Assembly (NCBI GenBank): GCA_017632495.1
Contig: JAGBRG010000174.1
Location: forward strand, 1-7,412
Direction of reading: 5' to 3'
From: Spirochaetales bacterium
GTDB taxonomy: Bacteria; Spirochaetota; Spirochaetia; Sphaerochaetales; Sphaerochaetaceae
DNA length: 7,412 nucleotides
The position numbers were made by a program, and so were the translations under genes. The notes under the pieces were generated by a model, which was given only the letters and a program-made list of their open reading frames with translations, did not search any database and was not told the origin of the DNA. Of this stretch, positions 1 to 5,548 are shown piece after piece (the first letter of the stretch is position 1; each line of letters opens with the position of its first letter).

Positions 1-69
1 AGTGCGATTGTGCGCAGACTGTTCGCAGCCTGTGAAGTGGCCAGCAAGTGCATCATGAGCGGATCCTCA

Positions 70-202
70 TGTCAATTAGCTGATGTGTAACCTGTGCATT
101 GCGAACCTGCACAAGCCTAAAGGCCTCAGGCGCCAGGCTACATGGCCGCGCCTGGCCTTGCATGTGCAGACAAGCGCACAGGTAACCCACAGCTGATTGA
201 CA
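70..202. repeat. 133-base imperfect palindrome or long hairpin of unknown type
   Basis: The outer arms pair almost completely. Bases 70-82 pair with 190-202 (13 pairs, one G-T). After a small internal loop, 84-88 pair with 185-189 with one mismatch, and 90-97 pair with 176-183 (8 pairs). Further in, 107-113 pair with 163-169, then 121-125 with 154-158 and 128-133 with 148-153, leaving a loop around 134-147. An RNA copy would be one long rod with small bulges. It could be a small structured RNA, a palindromic intergenic repeat of the ERIC/MITE kind, or the end of a mobile element. I did not recognise a family, and no direct repeats flank it. Whether other copies exist cannot be judged from this window. 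Confidence 0.7.
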
Positions 203-322
203 ATCGGAGATATCAAAGTTTGGGATTTATTGTGATCCCGCATTTATCCTTCTTCTTTCTGTATGAACCCACAACCTTAGTAAGTTTTGGGCGATAGATA
301 CAAAATTTGTGGTATTAAAGGT

Positions 323-328
323 TATAAT
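323..328 (+). promoter_or_regulatory. Candidate -10 box of an upstream promoter for the rpe-dtd-recA block
   Basis: A perfect TATAAT hexamer lies 82 bases before the rpe start codon in AT-rich DNA. No good -35 hexamer sits at 16-18 bases; TACAAA at 299-304 is a weak match with an 18-base gap. A short dyad, ACAAA/TTTGT with a one-base centre, lies at 300-310 directly upstream and could be an operator, or just AT-rich chance. Start-site mapping would settle it. Confidence 0.4.
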
Positions 329-392
329 ACTTGTAAAATGTTAAGGAAATCTGCTTAAAAAGCTTCACTTTGGCTTTATTAACCTTCATGTA

Positions 393-401
393 TGTGATAC
401 T
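393..401 (+). promoter_or_regulatory. Candidate extended -10 element right before rpe
   Basis: TGTGATACT at 393-401 fits the extended -10 pattern (TG, one base, then a hexamer matching TATAAT at four of six positions). It ends only 9 bases before the rpe ATG, so transcription from it would start at or within a few bases of the start codon and give a leaderless or nearly leaderless message. This fits the lack of a ribosome binding site before rpe. No convincing -35 box was found. Confidence 0.3.
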
Positions 402-410
402 ATCTTTGGT

Positions 411-1076
411 ATGGAAAGAAGCATCATAATTGCCCCTTCGGTACTGTCCGCGGATTTCTCGGACATAAGGGGTGCTCTTACGGATATCGAGCACAGCGGA
501 ACAGACTGGGTTCATCTGGATGTAATGGACGGTCTGTTCGTTCCGAACATCACATTCGGACCTAAGTTCATCGCTGATATCAGACCTCATTCAGAGCTTT
601 ATTTCGACGCACACCTCATGGTTGATGAGCCTATCAGGTTTATCGAGCATTTCGCTAAGGCTGGTTGTGACAACATCACAGTCCATGTAGAGGCCTGCAA
701 AAATGTGCAGGAAACACTGGACAAGATAAAGTCATTCGGAGTCGGGTGCGGGCTTTCGATCCGTCCGCAGACACCTGTTTCCGCCTTGGAGCCTTATCTT
801 GATCAGCTGGATCTGGTTCTTGTCATGAGTGTAAATCCTGGTTTCGGAGGTCAGGGCCTGATTCCTGAGACTCTGGATAAGGTTAAGGAACTTGCGAAAA
901 TCAAGGGAGACAGAGGTTATCTGATTGAGATTGACGGAGGAGTGAACAGCTCGACCATCTGTGATGTGTTTGAAAGCGGAGTGGATGTGGCAGTCACAGG
1001 CTCTGCTTTCTTCGGAGCAAAGGACAAAGCTGAATTCGTCCGCAGGCTTTCTGTGGGCCAGGGTGAAAGAAGATGA
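411..1076 (+). CDS. rpe: Ribulose-phosphate 3-epimerase
   Basis: This cytoplasmic enzyme interconverts D-ribulose 5-phosphate and D-xylulose 5-phosphate in the pentose phosphate pathway. The 221-residue product has the normal length and family motifs of this TIM-barrel metalloenzyme: IIAPSVLSADF near the start (residues 6-16), HLDVMDG at 35-41 with the metal-binding His35 and acid/base Asp37, DAHLM at 66-70 with metal-binding His68, MSVNPGFGGQ at 139-148 (phosphate-gripping loop) and DGGV at 175-178 with the second catalytic Asp175. The start is well fixed, because the N-terminal motif begins a few residues after Met1. No Shine-Dalgarno sequence precedes it, which is odd beside its neighbours. 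Its last bases overlap the dtd start (ATGA), so the two are probably translationally coupled. It appears to be the first gene of the rpe-dtd-recA-scpA-transporter block. Confidence 0.97.
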   Translation: MERSIIIAPSVLSADFSDIRGALTDIEHSGTDWVHLDVMDGLFVPNITFGPKFIADIRPHSELYFDAHLMVDEPIRFIEHFAKAGCDNITVHVEACKNVQETLDKIKSFGVGCGLSIRPQTPVSALEPYLDQLDLVLVMSVNPGFGGQGLIPETLDKVKELAKIKGDRGYLIEIDGGVNSSTICDVFESGVDVAVTGSAFFGAKDKAEFVRRLSVGQGERR

Positions 1077-1525
1077 GAGCTGTTGTTCAGCGCGTTCGTG
1101 ATGCAAGTGTGACGGTAGACGGAAAAGTCACCGGCAGCATCAAAGCAGGGCTTTTGGTATATCTCGGCGTTGTGGATTCGGATGATGAAAGAATCTGCCG
1201 CAAGATGGCCGAGAAGATATCCAAGCTCAGAATCTTCACGGATGCGGATGACAAGATGAATCTGAGTGTCTCAGACATAAACGGCCAGATTCTTGTTGTA
1301 AGCCAATTCACGCTTTATGCAAATCTGAAGAAGGGTAACAGACCTTCTTTTGACGGTGCCGGAAAGCCCGATCATGCAAACAAGATGTATGAGCTGTTTA
1401 TGAGCATCCTTTCTGAGATGGGATTTGAGGTGCAGAACGGAATATTCGGAGCACACATGCATGTGTGTTATGAGAATGACGGGCCCATCACGCTGGTGGT
1501 GGATTCGGACGAAGTGGTAAGTTAA
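1073..1525 (+). CDS. dtd: D-aminoacyl-tRNA deacylase
   Basis: DTD cleaves D-amino acids (and mischarged glycine) from tRNA, keeping D-residues out of protein synthesis; it acts in the cytoplasm as a homodimer. The product has 150 residues, the usual length. It begins MRAVVQRV as the family does, with VTGSIKAGLLVYLGV at 19-33, KMNLSV at 61-66, the active-site SQFTL at 77-81, the GNRPSF segment at 88-93 and the Gly-cisPro motif in NDGPIT (Gly137-Pro138), which gives the enzyme its chiral selectivity. The start codon overlaps the rpe stop by four bases. A 29-base gap, with a ribosome binding site, separates it from recA. No sign of truncation. Bacterial dtd is often found beside relA/spoT, so its place between rpe and recA here is less common. 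Confidence 0.96.
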   Translation: MRAVVQRVRDASVTVDGKVTGSIKAGLLVYLGVVDSDDERICRKMAEKISKLRIFTDADDKMNLSVSDINGQILVVSQFTLYANLKKGNRPSFDGAGKPDHANKMYELFMSILSEMGFEVQNGIFGAHMHVCYENDGPITLVVDSDEVVS

Positions 1526-1541
1526 CTATCCGGTGAGATAC

Positions 1542-1547
1542 AGGAGA
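1542..1547 (+). promoter_or_regulatory. Ribosome binding site of recA
   Basis: AGGAGA lies seven bases before the recA ATG at 1555, a textbook position. It fixes the start in a 29-base gap where no promoter or LexA-like dyad is visible, so recA is probably transcribed from upstream. Confidence 0.8.
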
Positions 1548-1554
1548 TACTGAT

Positions 1555-2640
1555 ATGGCTAAGGAAAAGACAACCGAGACAAAGACAATGGATGTCAAAA
1601 AGCAGAAACTCGATGCCCTTGAGGCAGCAAGAGCGCAGATAGACAAGGAGTTCGGAAAGGGCTCTCTGATGAGACTGGGTGACAACCCTGTAGCTGCGAA
1701 TATCGAAGTGATTCCGTCAGGATCCATTCTTCTGGACGAGGCTCTGGGAGTAGGCGGTTATCCTCGCGGAAGAGTCATTGAGATTTACGGACCTGAGTCT
1801 TCAGGAAAGACAACACTTGCTCTTCATGCGGTTGCTGAAGCCCAGAAGGCCGGAGGAATTGCAGCATTCATCGATGCTGAACATGCCTTGGATCCCACAT
1901 ATGCCAAGAAACTCGGTGTAAACACCGATGAGCTATGGATTGCCCAGCCGGACAGCGGAGAGCAGGCTCTTGAGGTCGCAGAATCCCTTGTCCGAAGCGG
2001 TGCCGTTGACATAATCATCGTTGACTCTGTAGCAGCTCTTACACCTCAGGCTGAAATTGAAGGCGATATGGGAGACTCCCACATGGGTCTTCAGGCACGT
2101 CTTATGAGCCAGGCTCTGAGAAAGCTCACCGCAATTCTTGCAAAGAGCAAGACGACCATCATTTTCATCAACCAGATCAGAATGAAAATCGGTGTCATGT
2201 TCGGCAACCCTGAGACAACAACAGGCGGAAACGCCCTTAAGTTCTACAGCTCTGTGAGAATGGAAGTCAGAAAGATCGAGACTATAAGCAAGGGCTCAGA
2301 TGAGTACGTCGGAAACCGTGTCAGGGTCAAGATTGTTAAGAACAAGGTTGCTCCTCCTTTCAGAAAGGTTGAGCTTGATCTCATGTTTGATGAGGGAATC
2401 TCCTATGCAGGTGGTCTTCTTGACGGTGCACTCAGATATGGATTCATCGAGAAGATGGGCTCATGGTACTCGTTCAACGGAGAGAAAATCGGTCAGGGAC
2501 GTGATAATACTCTCAGCTTCCTGAAGCAGAACCCTGATGTTATGGCAGAGCTTGATTCCAAGCTCAGACAGGCTATGTTCACAGAAGGTCTTGCCCAGGG
2601 ACAGCCTTCTGCAGAGGTATCTGAACTGACGGAAATCTGA
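1555..2640 (+). CDS. recA: Recombinase RecA
   Basis: RecA forms ATP-dependent filaments on single-stranded DNA, carries out strand exchange in homologous recombination and promotes LexA-type repressor self-cleavage. The 361-residue product is complete. Visible parts are the N-terminal helix region (about 16-45), Walker A GPESSGKT (79-86), the catalytic glutamate in FIDAEHALDP (Glu109), Walker B VDIIIVDSVAAL (151-162, Asp157), DNA-binding loop 1 around EGDMGDSHMG (169-178), the allosteric switch FINQI (Gln207) leading into loop 2 (KIGVMFGNPETTTGGNALKF), and the KVAPPFRKVE segment (264-273). The C-terminal tail (about 345-361) is short and mildly acidic. Residues around LMSQALRKLTAI and GSWYSF recall spirochaete RecA proteins from memory. 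The stop codon is one base from the scpA start. No SOS box was found nearby, so damage induction, if any, must act through a more distant promoter. Confidence 0.99.
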   Translation: MAKEKTTETKTMDVKKQKLDALEAARAQIDKEFGKGSLMRLGDNPVAANIEVIPSGSILLDEALGVGGYPRGRVIEIYGPESSGKTTLALHAVAEAQKAGGIAAFIDAEHALDPTYAKKLGVNTDELWIAQPDSGEQALEVAESLVRSGAVDIIIVDSVAALTPQAEIEGDMGDSHMGLQARLMSQALRKLTAILAKSKTTIIFINQIRMKIGVMFGNPETTTGGNALKFYSSVRMEVRKIETISKGSDEYVGNRVRVKIVKNKVAPPFRKVELDLMFDEGISYAGGLLDGALRYGFIEKMGSWYSFNGEKIGQGRDNTLSFLKQNPDVMAELDSKLRQAMFTEGLAQGQPSAEVSELTEI

Positions 2641-2641
2641 C

Positions 2642-3463
2642 ATGGTTGAATTCAAGACGGAGAAATTCGAAGGTCCTCTTGATCTGCTTCTGGCTCTGAT
2701 TCAGAAGGCGGAGGTCAATATCTATGACATTCCTATTGCTGAAATCACTGACCAGTTTCTTACCTATCTGCATCATGCAAAGGAAATAGGGCTGGGGGAT
2801 CTTTCGGATTTCTACAAGATGGCTGCGGAGCTCATCTGGATAAAGAGCCAGATGATGCTTCCGATTCCTCTTGAGTTCGGTGAGGAATATGTTGACCCGA
2901 GAGAAGAGCTTGTAGAGCGTCTTTTGGAGTATTCCAAATTCAAGAAGTACTCCGAGCTTCTTATGGGAAACGAATCGGATGATGATATTCCGATTCAGAG
3001 AAGGCCTTCTGAGTTCCAGCTTCCTTTCTCAGATGACGAGCTTTGGGAGGATGTTTCCACCAAAGATCTTATGGATACCTTCATCCAGCTTATGCAAAGC
3101 TACGACTTTGTCGAGGAGAAGGTTTTCAACGTCTACGAGAATGTCACCGAAAAAGAGAAGATGGCTCTGATGAACGAGCTTTTTGAAACCCATGATCAGA
3201 TTCACTTCTCTGATTTGTTTGTGAAAAAGTCACCTGAGCATATCATCTGCGCTTTCTTGGCTGTTCTTGAAGCTGTGAAGGACAAGATGATTCTTGTTGA
3301 CCAGCCACAGCTTTTCGGAGAGATGACTCTGACTAAGCGTCCTGAGGACTGGAATCCCAATCTTGCCGATGATTATGACAGCGAATACGATGAGATGTCC
3401 GAAAACAGCCTTGAGGATGAGGACGACTTTTCTATCATAGAAGAGGATGAAACCGAAGATTGA
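2642..3463 (+). CDS. scpA: Segregation and condensation protein A (kleisin subunit)
   Basis: ScpA is the kleisin that bridges the heads of SMC dimers and recruits ScpB in the bacterial condensin complex, which compacts and separates chromosomes. The 273-residue product begins with the family signature: FEGPLDLLLALI (9-20), then NIYDIPIAEITDQFLTYL (26-43) and a helical segment through the LVERLLEYSKFKKYSELL region (90-107), the part that contacts the SMC neck. A winged-helix domain for the other SMC head is expected at about 165-235 (EKEKMALMNEL, FSDLF, FLAVLEAVKDKMI). The tail, residues 241-273, is very acidic: 18 of 33 residues are Asp or Glu and none is Lys or Arg. The start lies one base after the recA stop with only a weak GGA as ribosome binding site, suggesting translational coupling. 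The usual partner gene scpB does not follow. Confidence 0.95.
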   Translation: MVEFKTEKFEGPLDLLLALIQKAEVNIYDIPIAEITDQFLTYLHHAKEIGLGDLSDFYKMAAELIWIKSQMMLPIPLEFGEEYVDPREELVERLLEYSKFKKYSELLMGNESDDDIPIQRRPSEFQLPFSDDELWEDVSTKDLMDTFIQLMQSYDFVEEKVFNVYENVTEKEKMALMNELFETHDQIHFSDLFVKKSPEHIICAFLAVLEAVKDKMILVDQPQLFGEMTLTKRPEDWNPNLADDYDSEYDEMSENSLEDEDDFSIIEEDETED

Positions 3464-5245
3464 GTGATGCATTCAATAGGGCTTAGAAACAGAAATGTAA
3501 TACCCAGCATGTTCATCTCAGTGGCCATTGCCATGATATTCACGAATGTCATGAGTGTAGTAGCCACAATCATCGACGGTGTAATCACCAGTAGATTCCT
3601 AGGTTCCTTCCATTATTCATCCATCTCACTGCTTTCTCCTGTAATGAGCTTTTTCCTTCTGTTCTCAGCTTCGATAGCAACAGGTTGTCAGATTGTATCT
3701 TCAAAGGCAATCGGAGTAGGAAACAAGGACGAGGCCAATGCGGCGTTTTCTTATTCTTTGATTTATGCCTCACTTATGGCTGTTTTCGTCTTAGGCTTCT
3801 GCTGGTTTTTCCCGACACTTCTTTTCCGTATTACTGGAGTATCGCTTTCAAGCCATCGGAATCTGTATACCCAAATGATGAGTTATCTTCACGGATACAT
3901 GCCGGGAATCCCGTTTTTGATTCTCATTCAGGTTATGGTTCCGATAATCGTTATGGACGGTGGAAAAAGCCGGTTCACAATATCATCCGTTTTGTTCCTT
4001 CTGACAGACCTGGTCGGAGACCTTCTGAATGTCCTGGTATTCGAAGGTGGAATCTTCGGAATGGGTTTTGCTTCCTCCGTTTCGTATTTTGTCCAGTTTC
4101 TTGTTCTTATATTCCATTTTGCAAGTAAGAAGAGCTACTTCAGGCTTTCTTTTAAGAACATAAGACGGAATTTAGTATCGGAGATAGGAAAGGCCGGAAA
4201 TCCTACAACAATAAAAAAGCTGTTCTCAGTTTTACGAGATATTGTCATCAACAGAATCAACCTTTCAGTTGCCGTCTCTGCTGCCGCAATTGTCGCCCTT
4301 GGTATCCAGAACGACCTGAACACCCTTTTACTCAGCATCTCAATAGGAATCGGAAACGCTCTTCTTTCCATGACGAGTATCTACTACAGCGCACAGGACA
4401 GAGTGGGACTCAGAAAGCTGTTTTCGTTTTCCATGAGTTTTTCAGCTGTCATCTCAGGCCTGGCATGCGTTGTGGTGTTTTTCATAGCACCAGGGCTTGC
4501 GTTCTCTTATACGAAGGACAAAGAGGTTTTGGATCTGTCTGTATTCAGTATCAGGTGTATGGCCCTTAGCATCCCCCTTGAGACCATGTCCTCATCATTT
4601 CAGTCATATCTGCAAGGCGTCAGAAAACGAAAGACTGTTAACGGAATCAGCTTCTTTGAGCGCTTTTTCATTCCTGTTCTTGCGGCAGTATTTCTTGCCC
4701 GTATATTCGGGTCCAAGGGTGTTCTTGCATCTATTTTCCTGAGTAAGCTTTTTCTTGTTATTGTGATGCTGTTGATAGTACTTGTCAGGAACAAGCACAT
4801 TCCCAAGGATATTTACGAATGGATGCTTCTTCCTGATGATTTCGGAGGAAGCGAGGATAACAATCTATACATCCGCATAAAGACCATGGATGATGTCGTA
4901 AAGGCACGGGATGATTCAGAGCAGTTCTGTGTCAAACACGGAATAGAAGACAAACGTGCCCTGTACTGTGCTCTGTTCATTGAGGAAATGGCAGGAAATG
5001 TGGTTCTTCACGGAAAGCGCAAACGCTTCAACTCTGTCTGCTGTGACTTCAGGCTTTTCATCAATGAAAACAAGATTTCCATAACGCTCAGAGATTACTG
5101 TCGTCAGTTCGATCCTTCCAGGTACATTGAACAGAATCAGAACGAAGAAAAGGGCCTTGGAATCAAACTGGTCAAGAGCCTTTCTTCCGAGTTCCGCTAT
5201 TTCAGCGCCTTCAACAGCAACAACCTCATCATAGTAATTGATTAA
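3464..5245 (+). CDS. MATE-type membrane transporter fused to a C-terminal RsbW-like ATPase domain
   Basis: Residues 1 to about 442 form an integral membrane protein with about twelve hydrophobic segments in two halves (roughly 11-35, 52-75, 93-115, 146-164, 172-195, 200-222, then 262-285, 286-305, 323-345, 355-380, 400-416, 420-441). The layout and pieces such as TIIDGVITSRFLG, ARIFGSKGV and the basic KAIGVGNKDEAN loop fit MATE/MurJ-like flippases and multidrug exporters. A charged linker (443-466) leads to a cytoplasmic HATPase domain (about 467-593): an N-box FIEEMAGNVVLHG (505-517, Glu508 and Asn512), a G1-like LRDYCRQFDP (542-551) where Cys546 replaces the usual Gly, and a G2 box KGLGIKLVKSL (563-573). 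Such domains occur in anti-sigma kinases like RsbW and SpoIIAB. Substrate and phosphorylation target are unknown. The start may be GTG 3464 or ATG 3467; no clear ribosome binding site precedes either. The gene directly follows the scpA stop. An ordinary MATE protein would end near residue 450. Confidence 0.85.
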   Translation: MMHSIGLRNRNVIPSMFISVAIAMIFTNVMSVVATIIDGVITSRFLGSFHYSSISLLSPVMSFFLLFSASIATGCQIVSSKAIGVGNKDEANAAFSYSLIYASLMAVFVLGFCWFFPTLLFRITGVSLSSHRNLYTQMMSYLHGYMPGIPFLILIQVMVPIIVMDGGKSRFTISSVLFLLTDLVGDLLNVLVFEGGIFGMGFASSVSYFVQFLVLIFHFASKKSYFRLSFKNIRRNLVSEIGKAGNPTTIKKLFSVLRDIVINRINLSVAVSAAAIVALGIQNDLNTLLLSISIGIGNALLSMTSIYYSAQDRVGLRKLFSFSMSFSAVISGLACVVVFFIAPGLAFSYTKDKEVLDLSVFSIRCMALSIPLETMSSSFQSYLQGVRKRKTVNGISFFERFFIPVLAAVFLARIFGSKGVLASIFLSKLFLVIVMLLIVLVRNKHIPKDIYEWMLLPDDFGGSEDNNLYIRIKTMDDVVKARDDSEQFCVKHGIEDKRALYCALFIEEMAGNVVLHGKRKRFNSVCCDFRLFINENKISITLRDYCRQFDPSRYIEQNQNEEKGLGIKLVKSLSSEFRYFSAFNSNNLIIVID

Positions 5246-5250
5246 CTGTA

Positions 5251-5279
5251 TTGACAGACAGAAACATTTATGGTTTATT
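5251..5279 (+). promoter_or_regulatory. Promoter of the lysine riboswitch-dapA-dapB-dapH operon
   Basis: A perfect -35 box TTGACA (5251-5256) is followed after 17 bases by the -10 hexamer TTTATT (5274-5279, four of six matches), which is strengthened by an upstream TG (5271-5272) in the extended -10 position. Transcription should start near 5286, a few bases before the riboswitch P1 helix. The promoter starts five bases after the transporter stop codon, which makes the dap operon independent of the genes upstream. Confidence 0.75.
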
Positions 5280-5293
5280 ACAGACAACAAATT

Positions 5294-5468
5294 GCATTTA
5301 AAGGATAGAGGTGCGGCAGACATGAGTAGTCCGGGTGCCAAGACCGAGCAAGGGTCGTTGCCAGGGTGAAGGGGGATGCCGCCGAAAGCGAGTTGTTGCG
5401 AAGCCCGCTTGGTCATTCGGATAAGATCCGCCTGACTGTCGCTGATGCGGAGAGCTATGTATTAATGC
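5294..5468 (+). ncRNA. Lysine riboswitch (L box) aptamer
   Basis: This RNA leader binds lysine and controls the dap genes. Conserved L-box pieces appear in order: GGATAGAGGTGC (5303-5314), GAGTAG (5324-5329), GGTGAAGGGGGATGCCGCCG (5365-5384) and GAGAGCTATG (5450-5459). Helices can be drawn. P1 pairs ATAG 5305-5308 with CTAT 5455-5458 and is extended by GCATT 5294-5298 with AATGC 5464-5468. P2 pairs GCGGCA 5313-5318 with TGCCGC 5377-5382. P3 pairs AAGCG 5386-5390 with CGCTT 5406-5410. P4 pairs CGGAT 5418-5422 with ATCCG 5426-5430. P5 pairs CGC 5440-5442 with GCG 5447-5449. A terminator follows before dapA, so high lysine should stop transcription. The match to the family consensus is from memory, but the position before lysine-synthesis genes supports it strongly. 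Confidence 0.94.
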
Positions 5469-5519
5469 TTCTGATTAACACTGAAGATTAAGACACAGGC
5501 CGATGCACAGCGCATCGGC
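5441..5519 (+). promoter_or_regulatory. Candidate antiterminator pairing of the lysine riboswitch
   Basis: Bases 5441-5449 (GCTGATGCG), which include the P5 hairpin of the aptamer, can pair with 5511-5519 (CGCATCGGC), the 3' arm of the terminator. This gives nine consecutive pairs, one of them G-U. The two structures exclude each other: with lysine bound, P5 is held and the terminator forms; without it, the alternative pairing would leave the terminator open. This is inferred from complementarity alone. Confidence 0.5.
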
Positions 5520-5527
5520 CTTTCTTT
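5497..5527 (+). terminator. Intrinsic terminator, expression platform of the lysine riboswitch
   Basis: A perfect 10-base-pair GC-rich stem (5497-5506 with 5512-5521, loop ACAGC) runs straight into TTTCTTTT. It lies between the aptamer and the dapA ribosome binding site, as expected for a transcriptional off-switch. Because no other terminator lies after the transporter gene, it may also stop read-through from the upstream block. Confidence 0.92.
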
Positions 5528-5548
5528 TGCAGTTGATGGAGGAGAAAA

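Larger units (their letters stand above)
1..410. other. Gene-free left region with palindrome and promoter-like AT-rich stretch
   Basis: No convincing gene lies here. The first 200 or so bases look richer in G and C than the following stretch and are dominated by the imperfect palindrome at 70-202. A small hairpin follows, with arms GGGAT (222-226) and ATCCC (235-239), and then a pyrimidine-rich but not T-only stretch; it could be a weak terminator. From about 240 to 410 the DNA is AT-rich, with TATAAT at 323-328, an ACAAA/TTTGT dyad at 300-310 and an extended -10-like element at 393-401, as expected of a promoter region for the block that starts at 411. Short open frames at the left edge (plus strand 1-90; minus strand from 56 leftwards) are too short to judge. 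Confidence 0.6.

Noticed and set aside
1..56. Minus-strand frame starting ATG ATG at 56-51, with GAGGA seven bases upstream, running off the left edge
   Set aside because: Only 18 codons are visible and no promoter is evident. It is possible but cannot be told from chance, and the plus-strand frame is equally open.
1..90. Open plus-strand frame from the left edge to TAA at 88-90, possibly the tail of an upstream gene
   Set aside because: Only 29 codons are visible, the peptide matches nothing I know, and its end runs into the palindrome arm. Sequence to the left of the window is needed.
70..202. Integron attC recombination site
   Set aside because: The length and palindrome fit, but the required core sites (RYYYAAC and GTTRRRY at the ends) were not found and no integrase is in view.
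222..260. Hairpin GGGAT/ATCCC followed by a pyrimidine-rich stretch as an intrinsic terminator
   Set aside because: The stem has only five pairs, the loop is eight bases, and no run of T follows directly.
535..549. TGTTCG/CGAACA inverted repeat resembling a LexA-type box
   Set aside because: It lies within the rpe coding sequence for conserved residues LFVPN and is not upstream of any promoter; the half-site orientation also differs from the Firmicute SOS box as I recall it.
315..590. Minus-strand 91-codon open frame over the rpe start
   Set aside because: It is antisense to rpe, which has clear family motifs, and the frame shows no recognisable features of its own.
4916..5416. Minus-strand 166-codon open frame across the transporter C-terminus and riboswitch
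   Set aside because: It overlaps the conserved ATPase motifs and the lysine aptamer on the other strand and has no recognisable protein features.
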